From a bacterium UBP14_UBA6098 (GTDB taxonomy: Bacteria > UBP14 > UBA6098), in the NCBI GenBank assembly GCA_002428525.1, contig DIWU01000014.1, positions 1-64,000 of the forward strand: a stretch of 64,000 bases of DNA, given 5' to 3'. The notes beneath the pieces were generated by a model. The model ran no database searches and was not told the origin of the DNA. It saw only the letters and a list, made by a program, of their open reading frames with translations. A program made the position numbers and the translations under genes. Shown in pieces: positions 45,859-54,788 of this stretch. Position 1 is the first letter of the stretch; every line of letters starts with the position of its first letter.

Positions 45859-48027
45859 TCATCTGAATTCGGAGAGTATCCTTCGAGCCTTGTCGGTGAT
45901 CAGGTCCTTGCGAACTCCTAATATCGACTTGATCCCGCGGAGCAAATCGAAATCCTGCCATTCGCTGATGAACGACTTGAGGGCATTCTTGATGTCCTCA
46001 TTCGGCTCGCATTTCGCAATCGAATCGAGAAGCGTCAAGATAAACTCCTCTTTTTCATAGCTGTTCATAGCCGAGGTATAGGAGTTCCAAAGGTATAGTG
46101 TGTCGATAAGGAAAGCCCGCGCCTGATCGCCGCGAAGCTGACCGACAACCCGAATAATATCGATCCATTGGTCTCTGCGAGTGTGAAAAAAGCGAACTAA
46201 AATCGGAACCGAGATCTGCGAATCGAGACGTTGCAATAAAAGGAGTATCTGGGAATGCCATTTTTTATCGCTACTATACAACCATTTGACAAGGACTTTA
46301 ATGGCCTCCTCGCTAGCGACCTGAGCGATAGCATCGAGCGCGGAATGCTTAATATCCTGATCGCGGTCGTCGGCCATGCGAACGAGCATGGGCAAGGCCT
46401 TGTCGCCGGCGACGATCGCAAGTGCGGTCATCGCGGAAGACAGCCGCCTTCGGCTCTCCTCCGCCAACAACTTGCCGGACATATCCCTCGGCATGGAGCC
46501 TATTCGAGAAAGCTCCGAGACGAAGACCCAAGCCGGTTTTTCGGGATTCCTCTTGAGGGCCTTCGAGATTTTAACGGTGTATTCTTGCGATTCCCTGCTC
46601 ATCGCGTCCAGAAGCCGCTGATAAACCTCTTTGGAGTCTATCATTCTGATAAGCTCTTCAACCTCCATCGGCACGGAGAAGAAATCCTCGTTGATCGCCA
46701 AAATCAGCGACTCCAGCGGCGCACCGACCGACATGGAGGCGAAAAAGCTCTGCGCGTCGGCAACAAGGCCGTCCGAGAGGCGCGAATCCTTTCTGCGAAG
46801 ATCGTATATTCGGGCTATATTCAATGCCTGCAAGGTCTTGCCGCGCGCAAGGTAATTCGTCACGAGCCAAACCATGGTTGTTGTGAGAAACTCGGTCTCG
46901 AGGCCCGAATTCACCTCGCGCACCTTCTCCGAAATCCTCTTCTTCGAGAAGTTATTTATCAGCCCCTGATCCGACCGCGCAAAAATCGAAGCGACAAAAA
47001 CCTCGGGGATGATCAAGAAGCCGGGGATAGGATTCTTCGCGAACAACGACTTCAAATAGTGGTAAACTATCTCGACGCCCTCGAGATCGAGCGAGTCGAG
47101 GTTCAGCTCGAATAGCGACAAAAGGCGCTTTTTGGCTTCCTTGAGGTCAACTCCCCGTTTCAGCAGGAGGATAAAATCCTCAAGGCCGTCAACCAAGCCC
47201 TTGCGAAACTCCATCGCGACCTCTGAAGTCGAGGCGGGGCGCTCGAAAACACTGCGCTTACGGATTTTCCTATACCAGCTCTCGAGCTCGGCGCCACGTT
47301 CCGGCCCAAGTATCGCGCGATGCCTTTCGATCAGGGCGTCCAGCTCCTTCACCTCCGCGGGATCGATCGAGGAGGGTTGCCTCCTGAGGACATCCTCGAC
47401 CCGCCGCAATATTCCTTGTTCTCCAAGATAGTAAATAGTTTCTTGTGAAAGACCGGAGATATCCTGAAGTATCCTCGAAGCGGCGAGGGGCTTAAGCTCG
47501 TCGATTACAAAACGCTTGGGTTCGTCCGGCTCCCTATTATCTACCTCCCTATTATCTTTCTCCGATGAAACGCGGCGATACTCGACGCTATTCGCCGCGA
47601 TTGTCTCAATCCCACCGGACATCAGATATTCGGAAAGCCCTATCTCGCCTTGAGTTTCGGATCGAAGGAAATAGCCGAGAAGGTAATCGAAATCGGCCTG
47701 TTTTAATGCCTTCCCGAAAACTATTGAACTCACATTTTTGCGATTTAAAACCCCCGCGAGCATACGAGAGAAATTATCGCCTTTAAGCGAAGCGCCATTG
47801 GCAATGAGATTGCCGTCGTCCGCGACCGAAAGACACAGCGATGATCTAAACTTGAGAGTCTTACGAATCGTAGTGTAGGCCTTCACCATCGTCTCTTTTG
47901 CCGCCGGATGTCCTTTGCCGTACATCTCGGACTTGCCGATAGCGACATGAAAGTCCTTCACTACCTCGCGAAGCACCCCTTCTGAGTATGAATCGTTTTT
48001 TTCGCTACCGCGCAAAAACCCCCGCAA
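45859..48027 (-). CDS. Large HEAT-repeat protein
   Basis: About 722 residues, cytosolic. The N-terminal 110 residues (SEMYGKGHPAAKETMVKAY...) resemble a domain seen in front of helical-repeat or HD proteins in candidate phyla; the middle is charged and helical; residues about 540-700 form HEAT repeats (KALPMLVRMADDRDQDIKHSALDAIAQV, LVKWLYSSDKKWHSQILLLLQRL). A scaffold role is inferred. The TTG start at 48027 lies 6 nt after TATAAA on the minus strand (possible leaderless) but its -35 is poor; an in-frame GTG at about 47973 is an alternative. Confidence 0.65.
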   Translation of the reverse strand: MRGFLRGSEKNDSYSEGVLREVVKDFHVAIGKSEMYGKGHPAAKETMVKAYTTIRKTLKFRSSLCLSVADDGNLIANGASLKGDNFSRMLAGVLNRKNVSSIVFGKALKQADFDYLLGYFLRSETQGEIGLSEYLMSGGIETIAANSVEYRRVSSEKDNREVDNREPDEPKRFVIDELKPLAASRILQDISGLSQETIYYLGEQGILRRVEDVLRRQPSSIDPAEVKELDALIERHRAILGPERGAELESWYRKIRKRSVFERPASTSEVAMEFRKGLVDGLEDFILLLKRGVDLKEAKKRLLSLFELNLDSLDLEGVEIVYHYLKSLFAKNPIPGFLIIPEVFVASIFARSDQGLINNFSKKRISEKVREVNSGLETEFLTTTMVWLVTNYLARGKTLQALNIARIYDLRRKDSRLSDGLVADAQSFFASMSVGAPLESLILAINEDFFSVPMEVEELIRMIDSKEVYQRLLDAMSRESQEYTVKISKALKRNPEKPAWVFVSELSRIGSMPRDMSGKLLAEESRRRLSSAMTALAIVAGDKALPMLVRMADDRDQDIKHSALDAIAQVASEEAIKVLVKWLYSSDKKWHSQILLLLQRLDSQISVPILVRFFHTRRDQWIDIIRVVGQLRGDQARAFLIDTLYLWNSYTSAMNSYEKEEFILTLLDSIAKCEPNEDIKNALKSFISEWQDFDLLRGIKSILGVRKDLITDKARRILSEFR

Positions 48028-48308
48028 TCAAATTTTATAGAAATATCCCCTTGGAACTCGCTTCCTTGGGGCATAAATATTCCCTTATAGCAAGCTCTTT
48101 CGGCTTCACTCCAAAAATTTCCCGCCCAACCGAAAAGATAACCCAAAGCGGAACTATCGATCACTCGAGGTAAGCGATTGTTCTGCATTTGGTTATATAT
48201 GCCCGAGCGGCGCTCCTTTTCAGAGCTCCACTTGTTTTAACAACAAGACGCTTTGTTAAATTTTATTTAAGTGAAAGATATATGCAAAGATTTTTTTTAT
48301 AAAAATCC

Positions 48309-49460
48309 CTAACCTACAACACTCGGTTCCACAACAAGTTCCCCGCGCGAGAACCTATCGACGGAAAGCGGTCGAATATCAACCGAGGTCTGCTCGCCGA
48401 GCATCGATTGCGCAATACATACAGCGGTCATCGGGGCGATCATAAAACCGTGGCCGGAAAAACCCACGGCGTTAAAGAAACCCTTCAGCGCGCTGTGCTC
48501 GCCAAGTATCGGCGCGGCGTCGGGGGTTTTATTATAGCTACCCGCCCATTGGCGAACAATCCTCAGGTTGCCAAGCGTAGGCAGGATTTCAAGAAGCTCG
48601 CCGGTGAGAAGCTCGAGCCATTGCCAGCTCGAATGAATATTGTGGTTTGGTTCTTCCTTCTCGCCGATCCCAATGACAAAACTGCCGTGCGGGACCTGCT
48701 GAAGGTATATACCGATTTGAAAGCTAATAACCATGGTGTTAAAAGACGGCTCCACCGGCTCTGTGACGAGGCACTGATGGCGCTCGGGATAGGTCGGGAG
48801 CTCGATCCCCGCGAGGGCGGCGACCTCCTTCGACCAAGGCCCTGCGGCATTGACGACTAACCTTGTCGAGATCGTCCCTTTTTCAGTGACAACACCGGCT
48901 ATCCTTTCCCCCTCGACGAGGATAGCCTTCGCCTCCGTCCGGCGGAAGATCCTCGCACCTCCGCGCTCCGCGGCGCGGGCATAGGCGAAATTCGTCTTAA
49001 AGGGATTTGCGTGACCGTCGGTCGGGCAATAGGTCGCCCGAATGAACTTTTCGGTGTTTATCGGAGGGCAAATCTCGCGTGCTTCATCGTGAGATACAAA
49101 TCTACTGGGAATCTCAAGCGAATTTTGAAGCTTGATATTACGTTCGAACTGCTCGACCTGCTCCGGCGTATGCGCGAGGATCAAATATCCCCCCTGCCTG
49201 AATTCGATATCGCAATCCAGTTCCTCGGAAAGCCGCTCAAAGATATCGACCGAGCCTTTCGCAAGACGGCAGTTCATCTCGAGGCCCCATTGCTGGCGCA
49301 CTCCAGCCCCGCATCTTCCGGTCGAGCCGCTGGAGAGATAGCCCTTCTCGAGTATAACGATATCCCTCATCCCGCGCTTGGTAAGCTCATAGGCAATAGC
49401 CGAGCCGACAACTCCTCCGCCGATAATAACAACCTCGGCACTCCGCGGAAAATCGCTCAT
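48309..49460 (-). CDS. FAD-dependent amino-acid/sarcosine-type dehydrogenase subunit
   Basis: 383 residues of the DadA/SoxB superfamily. N-terminal dinucleotide fold VVIIGGGVVGSAIAYELTKRG, then GSTGRCGAGVRQQWG; C-terminal GSYNKTPDAAPILGE and FSGHGFMIAP. It probably oxidises a secondary or alpha-amine and passes electrons to the [2Fe-2S] partner upstream. AAAGGGG before ATG 49460 and ATGA overlap with that gene fix the start. Resembles HcnC, octopine-oxidase B and dye-linked proline dehydrogenase subunits; the substrate is not evident. Confidence 0.82.
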   Translation of the reverse strand: MSDFPRSAEVVIIGGGVVGSAIAYELTKRGMRDIVILEKGYLSSGSTGRCGAGVRQQWGLEMNCRLAKGSVDIFERLSEELDCDIEFRQGGYLILAHTPEQVEQFERNIKLQNSLEIPSRFVSHDEAREICPPINTEKFIRATYCPTDGHANPFKTNFAYARAAERGGARIFRRTEAKAILVEGERIAGVVTEKGTISTRLVVNAAGPWSKEVAALAGIELPTYPERHQCLVTEPVEPSFNTMVISFQIGIYLQQVPHGSFVIGIGEKEEPNHNIHSSWQWLELLTGELLEILPTLGNLRIVRQWAGSYNKTPDAAPILGEHSALKGFFNAVGFSGHGFMIAPMTAVCIAQSMLGEQTSVDIRPLSVDRFSRGELVVEPSVVG

Positions 49461-49741
49461 CTCTTTCCCCTTTCGCTTCCGGATTCGACTGCGGTGAAGG
49501 TGGTCACCTGAGTCGGAGGCCTTTTTGTCGGAAGACAAACCTCCTCGACCGAAACACCGAGGTGCTTCGCAAGCTCCTTACGTATCAGGGGAAGGCATGT
49601 CCTTCCGCCGCACGGCCCCATCCCGGCGCGCAGGAAACGTTTCAATTCCTCGAAATCGGTATAGCCGGCGGCGATAGCCGATTTTATCTCGTCCAATGTC
49701 AGATCTTCGCACCTGCAAACAATTATTTTATCTTCGCCCAT
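49457..49741 (-). CDS. BFD-like [2Fe-2S]-binding protein
   Basis: 94 residues with the BFD-like ligand set CRC (VCRCEDLTL) and GPCGGRTC. AGGAG precedes ATG 49741. Likely the electron-transfer subunit for the FAD enzyme immediately downstream. The extended C-terminus (PTKRPPTQVTTFTAVE) matches tails seen in the equivalent domain of HcnB/OoxA-type subunits, here without their FAD domain. Confidence 0.85.
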   Translation of the reverse strand: MGEDKIIVCRCEDLTLDEIKSAIAAGYTDFEELKRFLRAGMGPCGGRTCLPLIRKELAKHLGVSVEEVCLPTKRPPTQVTTFTAVESGSERGKR

Positions 49742-49896
49742 TTCAGCTCCTGAAAAAAAGTAGAAAGATATTATAAATAGCACACGCCCCAAGGTCAAGG
49801 GCATTTCGCGAATAGAGCTTTCAAAGAAGAATATCCCGACCTTCGCCTAACCTCACTTAGCCCTAACAAATCGATGGGAAAATATGATTTTTTCGC

Positions 49897-49925
49897 TTGA
49901 ACTCGGCCGCCCGCGGACATATTCT
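49897..49925 (+). promoter_or_regulatory. Promoter giving a leaderless PAP2-protein mRNA
   Basis: TTGAAC (49897-49902), 17-bp spacer, TATTCT (49920-49925), then 6 nt to ATG 49932. This rules out the upstream ATG 49884. Confidence 0.65.
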
Positions 49926-49931
49926 TATCCT

Positions 49932-50891
49932 ATGTTTAAACCGCTCGAAAAAATCAAGCGCTTCGCGCTGAACCTCCGCTTCGAGGAGATTTTAGCATTG
50001 GCCTTTTTCTTCCCATCGGCCGCGGTCACTCTACGCGCCCACGCCTTTTTCTCCGAGCAGGGGCATATCCCGAAGTATATCCGCGGCGACCTATGGCGCA
50101 TCTTCGCGGTCATCGGGCTTATCCTGCTCTATTTAGGCTTTCGAAAATGGAACGCCAAGGGAAAGATCGGGCGCTTTATCCGCGAGATAGCCCCCTTCGG
50201 GCTTGCAATCGCGATTTATACAAACCTGCACGACACGATTCACTTCGTTAACCCCCACGATATTCACTGGACACTGATCGCCATCGAGGAATGGATCTTC
50301 GGTTGCCAACCTGTGCTTTGGGCGCAGAGGTTCTACAGCCCGATCCTCACTGAGATATTCAGCTTCGCATACATGAATTATTATATTCTCCCCTTGGTAA
50401 TTCCCTTCGTGCTCTATTTCAAGGGCGACTATAAGGCCTATCGCGAGACGATCTTGGGGATAATCCTCAGCTACTATTTCGGATATATTCTTTATATTGT
50501 CTTCCCCGCGGCACCGCCGAGGCTTGTCCTCGCCGACCAGTTCACACGCGATTTCGGGGGCTTCTTCTTCGACTCCGCCCAGCGCAATATCATAATCAAC
50601 GCCGCGAGTAGCCGCGGCGCCTTCCCGAGCCTTCACTGCGCCACTACACTTTTAGCGATGATTTACGCCTTCAAACACAGCAAGCTCATGTTCTGGGTCT
50701 TCCTACCCATCTCGACCGCGCTTGTTCTGGGAACAGTCTATCTGCGCCATCACTATGTCGTGGATATTATCGCCGGGTTTATGCTCTCGATCTTCATCTA
50801 TTTCGTCGCGCCGAAGATCGACAGGTGGTGGTGCGCAAAGCGAATCTCCGCCGGCACCGCGGATGAGTCTTGCGGATGGATCGACCGATAA
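49932..50891 (+). CDS. PAP2-superfamily membrane phosphatase/transferase
   Basis: 319 residues, about six helices. The PAP2 motifs are SRGAFPSLH (His nucleophile partner) and YLRHHYVVDIIAG; the first motif is degenerate. The layout, with PSLHCATT and a preceding FPAAPPR, resembles inositol-phosphorylceramide synthase/AUR1-like PAP2 proteins more than BacA-type phosphatases. Probably transfers or removes a lipid headgroup phosphate. Start set by the leaderless promoter. Confidence 0.75.
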   Translation: MFKPLEKIKRFALNLRFEEILALAFFFPSAAVTLRAHAFFSEQGHIPKYIRGDLWRIFAVIGLILLYLGFRKWNAKGKIGRFIREIAPFGLAIAIYTNLHDTIHFVNPHDIHWTLIAIEEWIFGCQPVLWAQRFYSPILTEIFSFAYMNYYILPLVIPFVLYFKGDYKAYRETILGIILSYYFGYILYIVFPAAPPRLVLADQFTRDFGGFFFDSAQRNIIINAASSRGAFPSLHCATTLLAMIYAFKHSKLMFWVFLPISTALVLGTVYLRHHYVVDIIAGFMLSIFIYFVAPKIDRWWCAKRISAGTADESCGWIDR

Positions 50892-51040
50892 GCCTGTGAT
50901 CTCCCCGCTTAACTTGAAATAGCCAAAGCAGGACCGCAATCGCGAACCCGCATCGAACGGCCGCACGGGAAAAGCCTAATCGCTATTATATGGAGAGTTT
51001 TTTCGCTTTGATAAAACACCGAAGCGATCTGTATCGATTA

Positions 51041-52336
51041 TTAAGCCTGATGCCTGATAATATTGCGCGAGAGCACAGCCTCCGGGGATCCGACGGCGCT
51101 TCGATCGGCCTGAGCCTGAAAAACCTCGAGCGCGATCGGAACAATATTAGGATCGAACTGAGTGCCGCATCCTTTCTTGATCTGATCGAGCGCAACCTCT
51201 ACAGGCAAGGCCTTTCGATAGGGCCTGTCCGTGCGCATCGCGTCCCAAGCGTCGCATATCGCGATAATCCTTGCCCAAAGAGGAATCTCCTCGCCGGCAA
51301 TATTGTCTGGGTATCCCTTGCCATCCCACCTCTCGTGGTGGTGACGGATACCCTTGTCATACCCCGGCAAAAAGCGCAGGCTGGCCACAAGCTCCGCACC
51401 GATAACCGGATGCTGGCGCATTATATGCCATTCGCCCTCGTCCAGAGAACTCTCCTTAAGAAGGATCGAATCGCGAATACCGACCTTACCAATATCGTGC
51501 AGAAGAGCGGCCTCATAAATCGCCTGAGCATCCTCCTCGAGGAAACCGAGCTTCTCGGCTATCTTCAAAGTATTGACCGCCACCTCGTGCGAATGCTTAG
51601 CGGTGTATGAATCTCGGGCGTCGATCATCTTGGCCATGGAAAAAACCATATCCCGGACAGTATCGAGATACTTCTTCTGATTGCGCATGAAAACAAAAAC
51701 AACCAACAAAAGCAAAACAAAGACTGAAGTCATCAGATAGCCCGAATTTGCGAATATATACGAACCGACCATCCCCCAAATATAGAGCGGCGGGACGCTG
51801 AAGAGATAGGGCTTCAGCTGTTTGAAAAGACCGCGCATCTTACGAACACCGGCGAATGAAAGCGTGGCGTAGGAGCAGACCCTATCGACCATCCATACGA
51901 TGAGGCCGGCGGAGAACGCCGCGACAATATCGCGCGCCCCACCCGCAAGACCGGGCAGTGCGCCGAAAAGATCGTAATAGACCAACGAAGCGACAAAGAA
52001 ATCGATAACCCCCACCGAGGTAAGGACTAACCGCCGAAAAACCGCATCGCCGGTGAATACTATTTGTATCACCATTCCAACTAAAAAGATCGATGCGGCG
52101 AAGGCGGGGCCATAGGTCAAAAGGGCCGCGAAACCTATAGCATCGTTGAGGGCCATGATATTATTCCCGCCGATATCGATGCGAAGGAAGGAGCCGGCAG
52201 ATATCAATAGCGCGAAGAAGGCAAATGGGGCAACATTATCAAACAGCGGTTCCCAATCCGCGGTCAGCCCCAAGGCTATCGCCACGATGAAGAAAACAGC
52301 GGACAGAATATAATATTTCGCCGGCGATGATTTCAT
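51041..52336 (-). CDS. Membrane HD-GYP domain phosphodiesterase
   Basis: 431 residues: six or seven N-terminal helices (about 1-225, a MASE-like sensor region) followed by an HD-GYP domain with HSHEVAVNT, LLHDIGK and HHHERWDGKGYP. HD-GYP proteins hydrolyse cyclic di-GMP (or cGAMP), so this is a candidate signal-turnover enzyme. No GGDEF gene is in the window. C-terminal tail of about 25 residues is unassigned. Confidence 0.88.
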   Translation of the reverse strand: MKSSPAKYYILSAVFFIVAIALGLTADWEPLFDNVAPFAFFALLISAGSFLRIDIGGNNIMALNDAIGFAALLTYGPAFAASIFLVGMVIQIVFTGDAVFRRLVLTSVGVIDFFVASLVYYDLFGALPGLAGGARDIVAAFSAGLIVWMVDRVCSYATLSFAGVRKMRGLFKQLKPYLFSVPPLYIWGMVGSYIFANSGYLMTSVFVLLLLVVFVFMRNQKKYLDTVRDMVFSMAKMIDARDSYTAKHSHEVAVNTLKIAEKLGFLEEDAQAIYEAALLHDIGKVGIRDSILLKESSLDEGEWHIMRQHPVIGAELVASLRFLPGYDKGIRHHHERWDGKGYPDNIAGEEIPLWARIIAICDAWDAMRTDRPYRKALPVEVALDQIKKGCGTQFDPNIVPIALEVFQAQADRSAVGSPEAVLSRNIIRHQA

Positions 52337-52440
52337 CGATATTTACTTTCGTTTAAGTCCATAAGTATTTAAACATACCGTTCTTTTCAATTTTTTCAAG
52401 TTTTAAGTTAGATTTAAAAAACTGTCCCCCAACCGGCCGC

Positions 52441-53595
52441 TCAGCCCTTCGACTTGGGCCTCTGAAGCTCGTCCTTGAACTTGGAATGAAAATCCCTCTT
52501 AAAGGCCTCGAAGCGGCCTTCGAGAATCGCCTCGCGGATTCCATAGATTAGGCCTTTGTAGAAGTGTAGCGTATGAATCGTCGCGAGCCGCATCGCTGTG
52601 ATCTCGCCGACCGAAAACAGGTGGCGAAGGAATGCGCGCGAGAAATGTTTACAGGTGTAACAATCGCAGTTCGGGTCAATCGGCGATTCGTCCTTTGCGA
52701 AGTAGGCGGCCTTCAGGGAAAGCTTGCCCTCGGAGGTAAACACCGTGGCCTTCCGCGCGTTTCGAGTGGGCAGGACACAGTCGAACATATCGACCCCTCT
52801 CCCGACAGCCTCGATAATGTCCTCCGGCGTTCCAACCCCCATAAGATATCTCGGCTTGTTCACCGGCAACTCGGGAACACAGGCCTCGATCGCCGGCCAA
52901 GACAGCGCCTTCGGCTCACCGACGGACAGACCTCCGATAGCGTAACCGGGAAAATCGAGCTCGACGGTTTTCGCCGCTGAGTATTTCCGAAGCTCGATAT
53001 CGACTCCGCCCTGCACTATCCCGAAAAGGCTCGGCGGAGGCGACGAACTCGTATCGGCCTGAATAAGCATGTCCCACTCAGTTCGGCACCTGCCGGCCCA
53101 GTTCAAGGTCAATTCGACAGATCTGGCGATCTCGCTCTCGGTTGCCGGATAGCCTAAACACTCGTCGAAGGCCATGAAAATATCCGGCCGCATCCGATAC
53201 TGAACCTCTGTGGCGATCTCCGGCGAAAGGAAATGATAACTTCCGTCGATATGGCTCTGAAAACGGACGCCCTCCTCCTTGACCCTCGCAAGATCGGTCA
53301 TCGAGAAGATCTGAAACCCACCGCTGTCGGTGAGTATCGCCCGCTTCCAACCGATGAACTCGTGAAGTCCCCCCATCTCCTCGATGAGATCGACACCCGG
53401 ACGAAGGTAGAGGTGATACATGTTGTTGAGGATAATCCGATAATCCTCAGCCTCGAGATCGCGCGATTCGAGGGTTTTGACAGTCCCGCGCGTGCCGACA
53501 GGCATGAAAACCGGAGTGGGAATATCGCCGTGCGGGGTTTTCAGAATTCCCGCCCTGCAACCGCCGTCTGTTTTTATTACCTCAAAATCTATCAT
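52441..53595 (-). CDS. tgt: Queuine tRNA-ribosyltransferase
   Basis: 384 residues. Exchanges guanine 34 for preQ1 in GUN-anticodon tRNAs. TDSGGFQIFS (general-base Asp), DCVLPTRNAR (nucleophile Asp), and the Zn set CDCYTC plus the later His in IHTLHF. ATG 53595 matches the family start and lies 6 nt after a -10 box; a TTG 27 nt upstream would precede that transcript start. Confidence 0.95.
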   Translation of the reverse strand: MIDFEVIKTDGGCRAGILKTPHGDIPTPVFMPVGTRGTVKTLESRDLEAEDYRIILNNMYHLYLRPGVDLIEEMGGLHEFIGWKRAILTDSGGFQIFSMTDLARVKEEGVRFQSHIDGSYHFLSPEIATEVQYRMRPDIFMAFDECLGYPATESEIARSVELTLNWAGRCRTEWDMLIQADTSSSPPPSLFGIVQGGVDIELRKYSAAKTVELDFPGYAIGGLSVGEPKALSWPAIEACVPELPVNKPRYLMGVGTPEDIIEAVGRGVDMFDCVLPTRNARKATVFTSEGKLSLKAAYFAKDESPIDPNCDCYTCKHFSRAFLRHLFSVGEITAMRLATIHTLHFYKGLIYGIREAILEGRFEAFKRDFHSKFKDELQRPKSKG

Positions 53596-53601
53596 GGGGA
53601 T

Positions 53602-53630
53602 ATAATGCCAATCCTTCGCCAAAATCGCAA
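53602..53630 (-). promoter_or_regulatory. Promoter giving a leaderless tgt mRNA
   Basis: Minus strand TTGCGA (53630-53625), 17-bp spacer, CATTAT (53607-53602), then ATCCCC and ATG 53595. Confidence 0.6.
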
Positions 53631-53777
53631 GGCAAAAACTTCGGCGGGTATGTTTATCCGCTTCTCCGCAGGGATGGCCGACAATCGCCTTTCTGAAATA
53701 TGGTATTTATCCGATTCTTATCAGGAAAATACTCAGAGTATAAGGGATTTTGAAGTCCGGTGTAAGATTTGCCCCGA

Positions 53778-53805
53778 TTGAAGGAAGGCTTTTATTTTCT
53801 ATACT
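53778..53805 (+). promoter_or_regulatory. Promoter for the minor-pilin operon
   Basis: TTGAAG (53778-53783), 16-bp spacer, TATACT (53800-53805). Leader of about 50 nt to ATG 53864. Confidence 0.55.
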
Positions 53806-53863
53806 ATTAAATGGAAAACAAATATACAACTAACATCATCCCCATGAGTCGGGCGGTTATGTT

Positions 53864-54400
53864 ATGCCTAAAGGAAATAGAAAAATAGCCGGTTTCTCGA
53901 TGATCGAGGTCATGTCCGCGGTGCTTGTGCTGTCGGTCCTTGCGGCAATGTCTGTCATCAGTTTTCGCAAATCGATCAACCAACAAAAGCTAACCGGCGA
54001 GACCAATTCCGCGGCCTCGACACTCAAGTATATCGGCGCCGAAGCGCGAGTCAGCAAAACCAAGATCCGCGTCAGAGTCGATTTCGACAAGAATATAATT
54101 ATCGGCTGGGTCGATAGCAATAAAAACAATCTTTACGACACCTCCGAAAGAGTTATTGCACGCTTCGATTCTCCCTCCGGTGTCGATATTTACACTGGTT
54201 TCATCAACACTAAAAAAACAACTGGCTACGCCTATTTCAATTTTCTCCCCGACGGCAAGGCCTCCCTCGAAGCCACCCTCGTCATGCGGGGAACAGCGAC
54301 GGGAATCATGAAGACTATCACTGTCAACCCCCAAAGCGGATGGGTCGAGGTTTTCGAGGGCGCGCCATCTGGCCTTGCGACCGGAGGTTCAAGTGCTTAG
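53864..54400 (+). CDS. FimT/GspH-type minor prepilin
   Basis: 178 residues. Prepilin cleavage site G10|F11 with Glu at +5 (FSMIE), a hydrophobic helix and a C-terminal beta domain (GWVDSNKNNLYDTSERV, typical of GspH/FimT). First of five co-directional genes (fimT-pilV-pilW-unknown-pilX), the classic minor-pilin order. No assembly ATPase, secretin or PilY1 is in the window. Confidence 0.85.
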   Translation: MPKGNRKIAGFSMIEVMSAVLVLSVLAAMSVISFRKSINQQKLTGETNSAASTLKYIGAEARVSKTKIRVRVDFDKNIIIGWVDSNKNNLYDTSERVIARFDSPSGVDIYTGFINTKKTTGYAYFNFLPDGKASLEATLVMRGTATGIMKTITVNPQSGWVEVFEGAPSGLATGGSSA

Positions 54401-54788
54401 AATATACAAAAAAATCGCACGCGAAAACTCCGGTTTCACTATGCTCGAGGTGATGGTCGCAATCTCGATCACCGCGATCATTATGTCGTTCATCGGTATG
54501 TCTCTGGTCACCGCCGCGCGCATGAACACACTCAGCGAATCGCAGAACACAGCTATCAACCTCGCCGAGGAGAAGGTCGAACAGCTCCGAAGGTTCAGCT
54601 TCACAAATATTTCGAGCGGCGCGGACACGGTCGGCGAGTTCATCCGCGAATGGACTGTTATCGACAATATGGCCAAGCCGAGGATTAAGAATGTCGAGTT
54701 AAAGGTCAGCTGGCCGGATTCCAAAGACAATATTCACGATGTCACGATTAACACTATCTTCTACCGCAATGCCTATCCATATAGATAA
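54393..54788 (+). CDS. PilV-type minor prepilin
   Basis: 131 residues. GTG 54393 is the likely start: GGAGGT ends 6 nt before it. Cleavage G14|F15, FTMLEVMVAISITAIIMSFIG helix, then a short globular part (NLAEEKVEQLRR, typical of PilV). Overlaps the preceding gene by 8 nt. Confidence 0.85.
   Translation: MLRIYKKIARENSGFTMLEVMVAISITAIIMSFIGMSLVTAARMNTLSESQNTAINLAEEKVEQLRRFSFTNISSGADTVGEFIREWTVIDNMAKPRIKNVELKVSWPDSKDNIHDVTINTIFYRNAYPYR

Noticed and set aside
46255..47115. 286-codon plus-strand open frame opposite the HEAT-repeat gene
   Set aside because: It is antisense to HEAT repeats; composition is typical of a complementary-frame shadow.
48028..48308. Small plus-strand open frame (47988-48173) between the HEAT and FAD genes
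   Set aside because: No ribosome-binding site and no conserved features; partly antisense to the HEAT start. Nothing convincing was found in this 281-bp gap.
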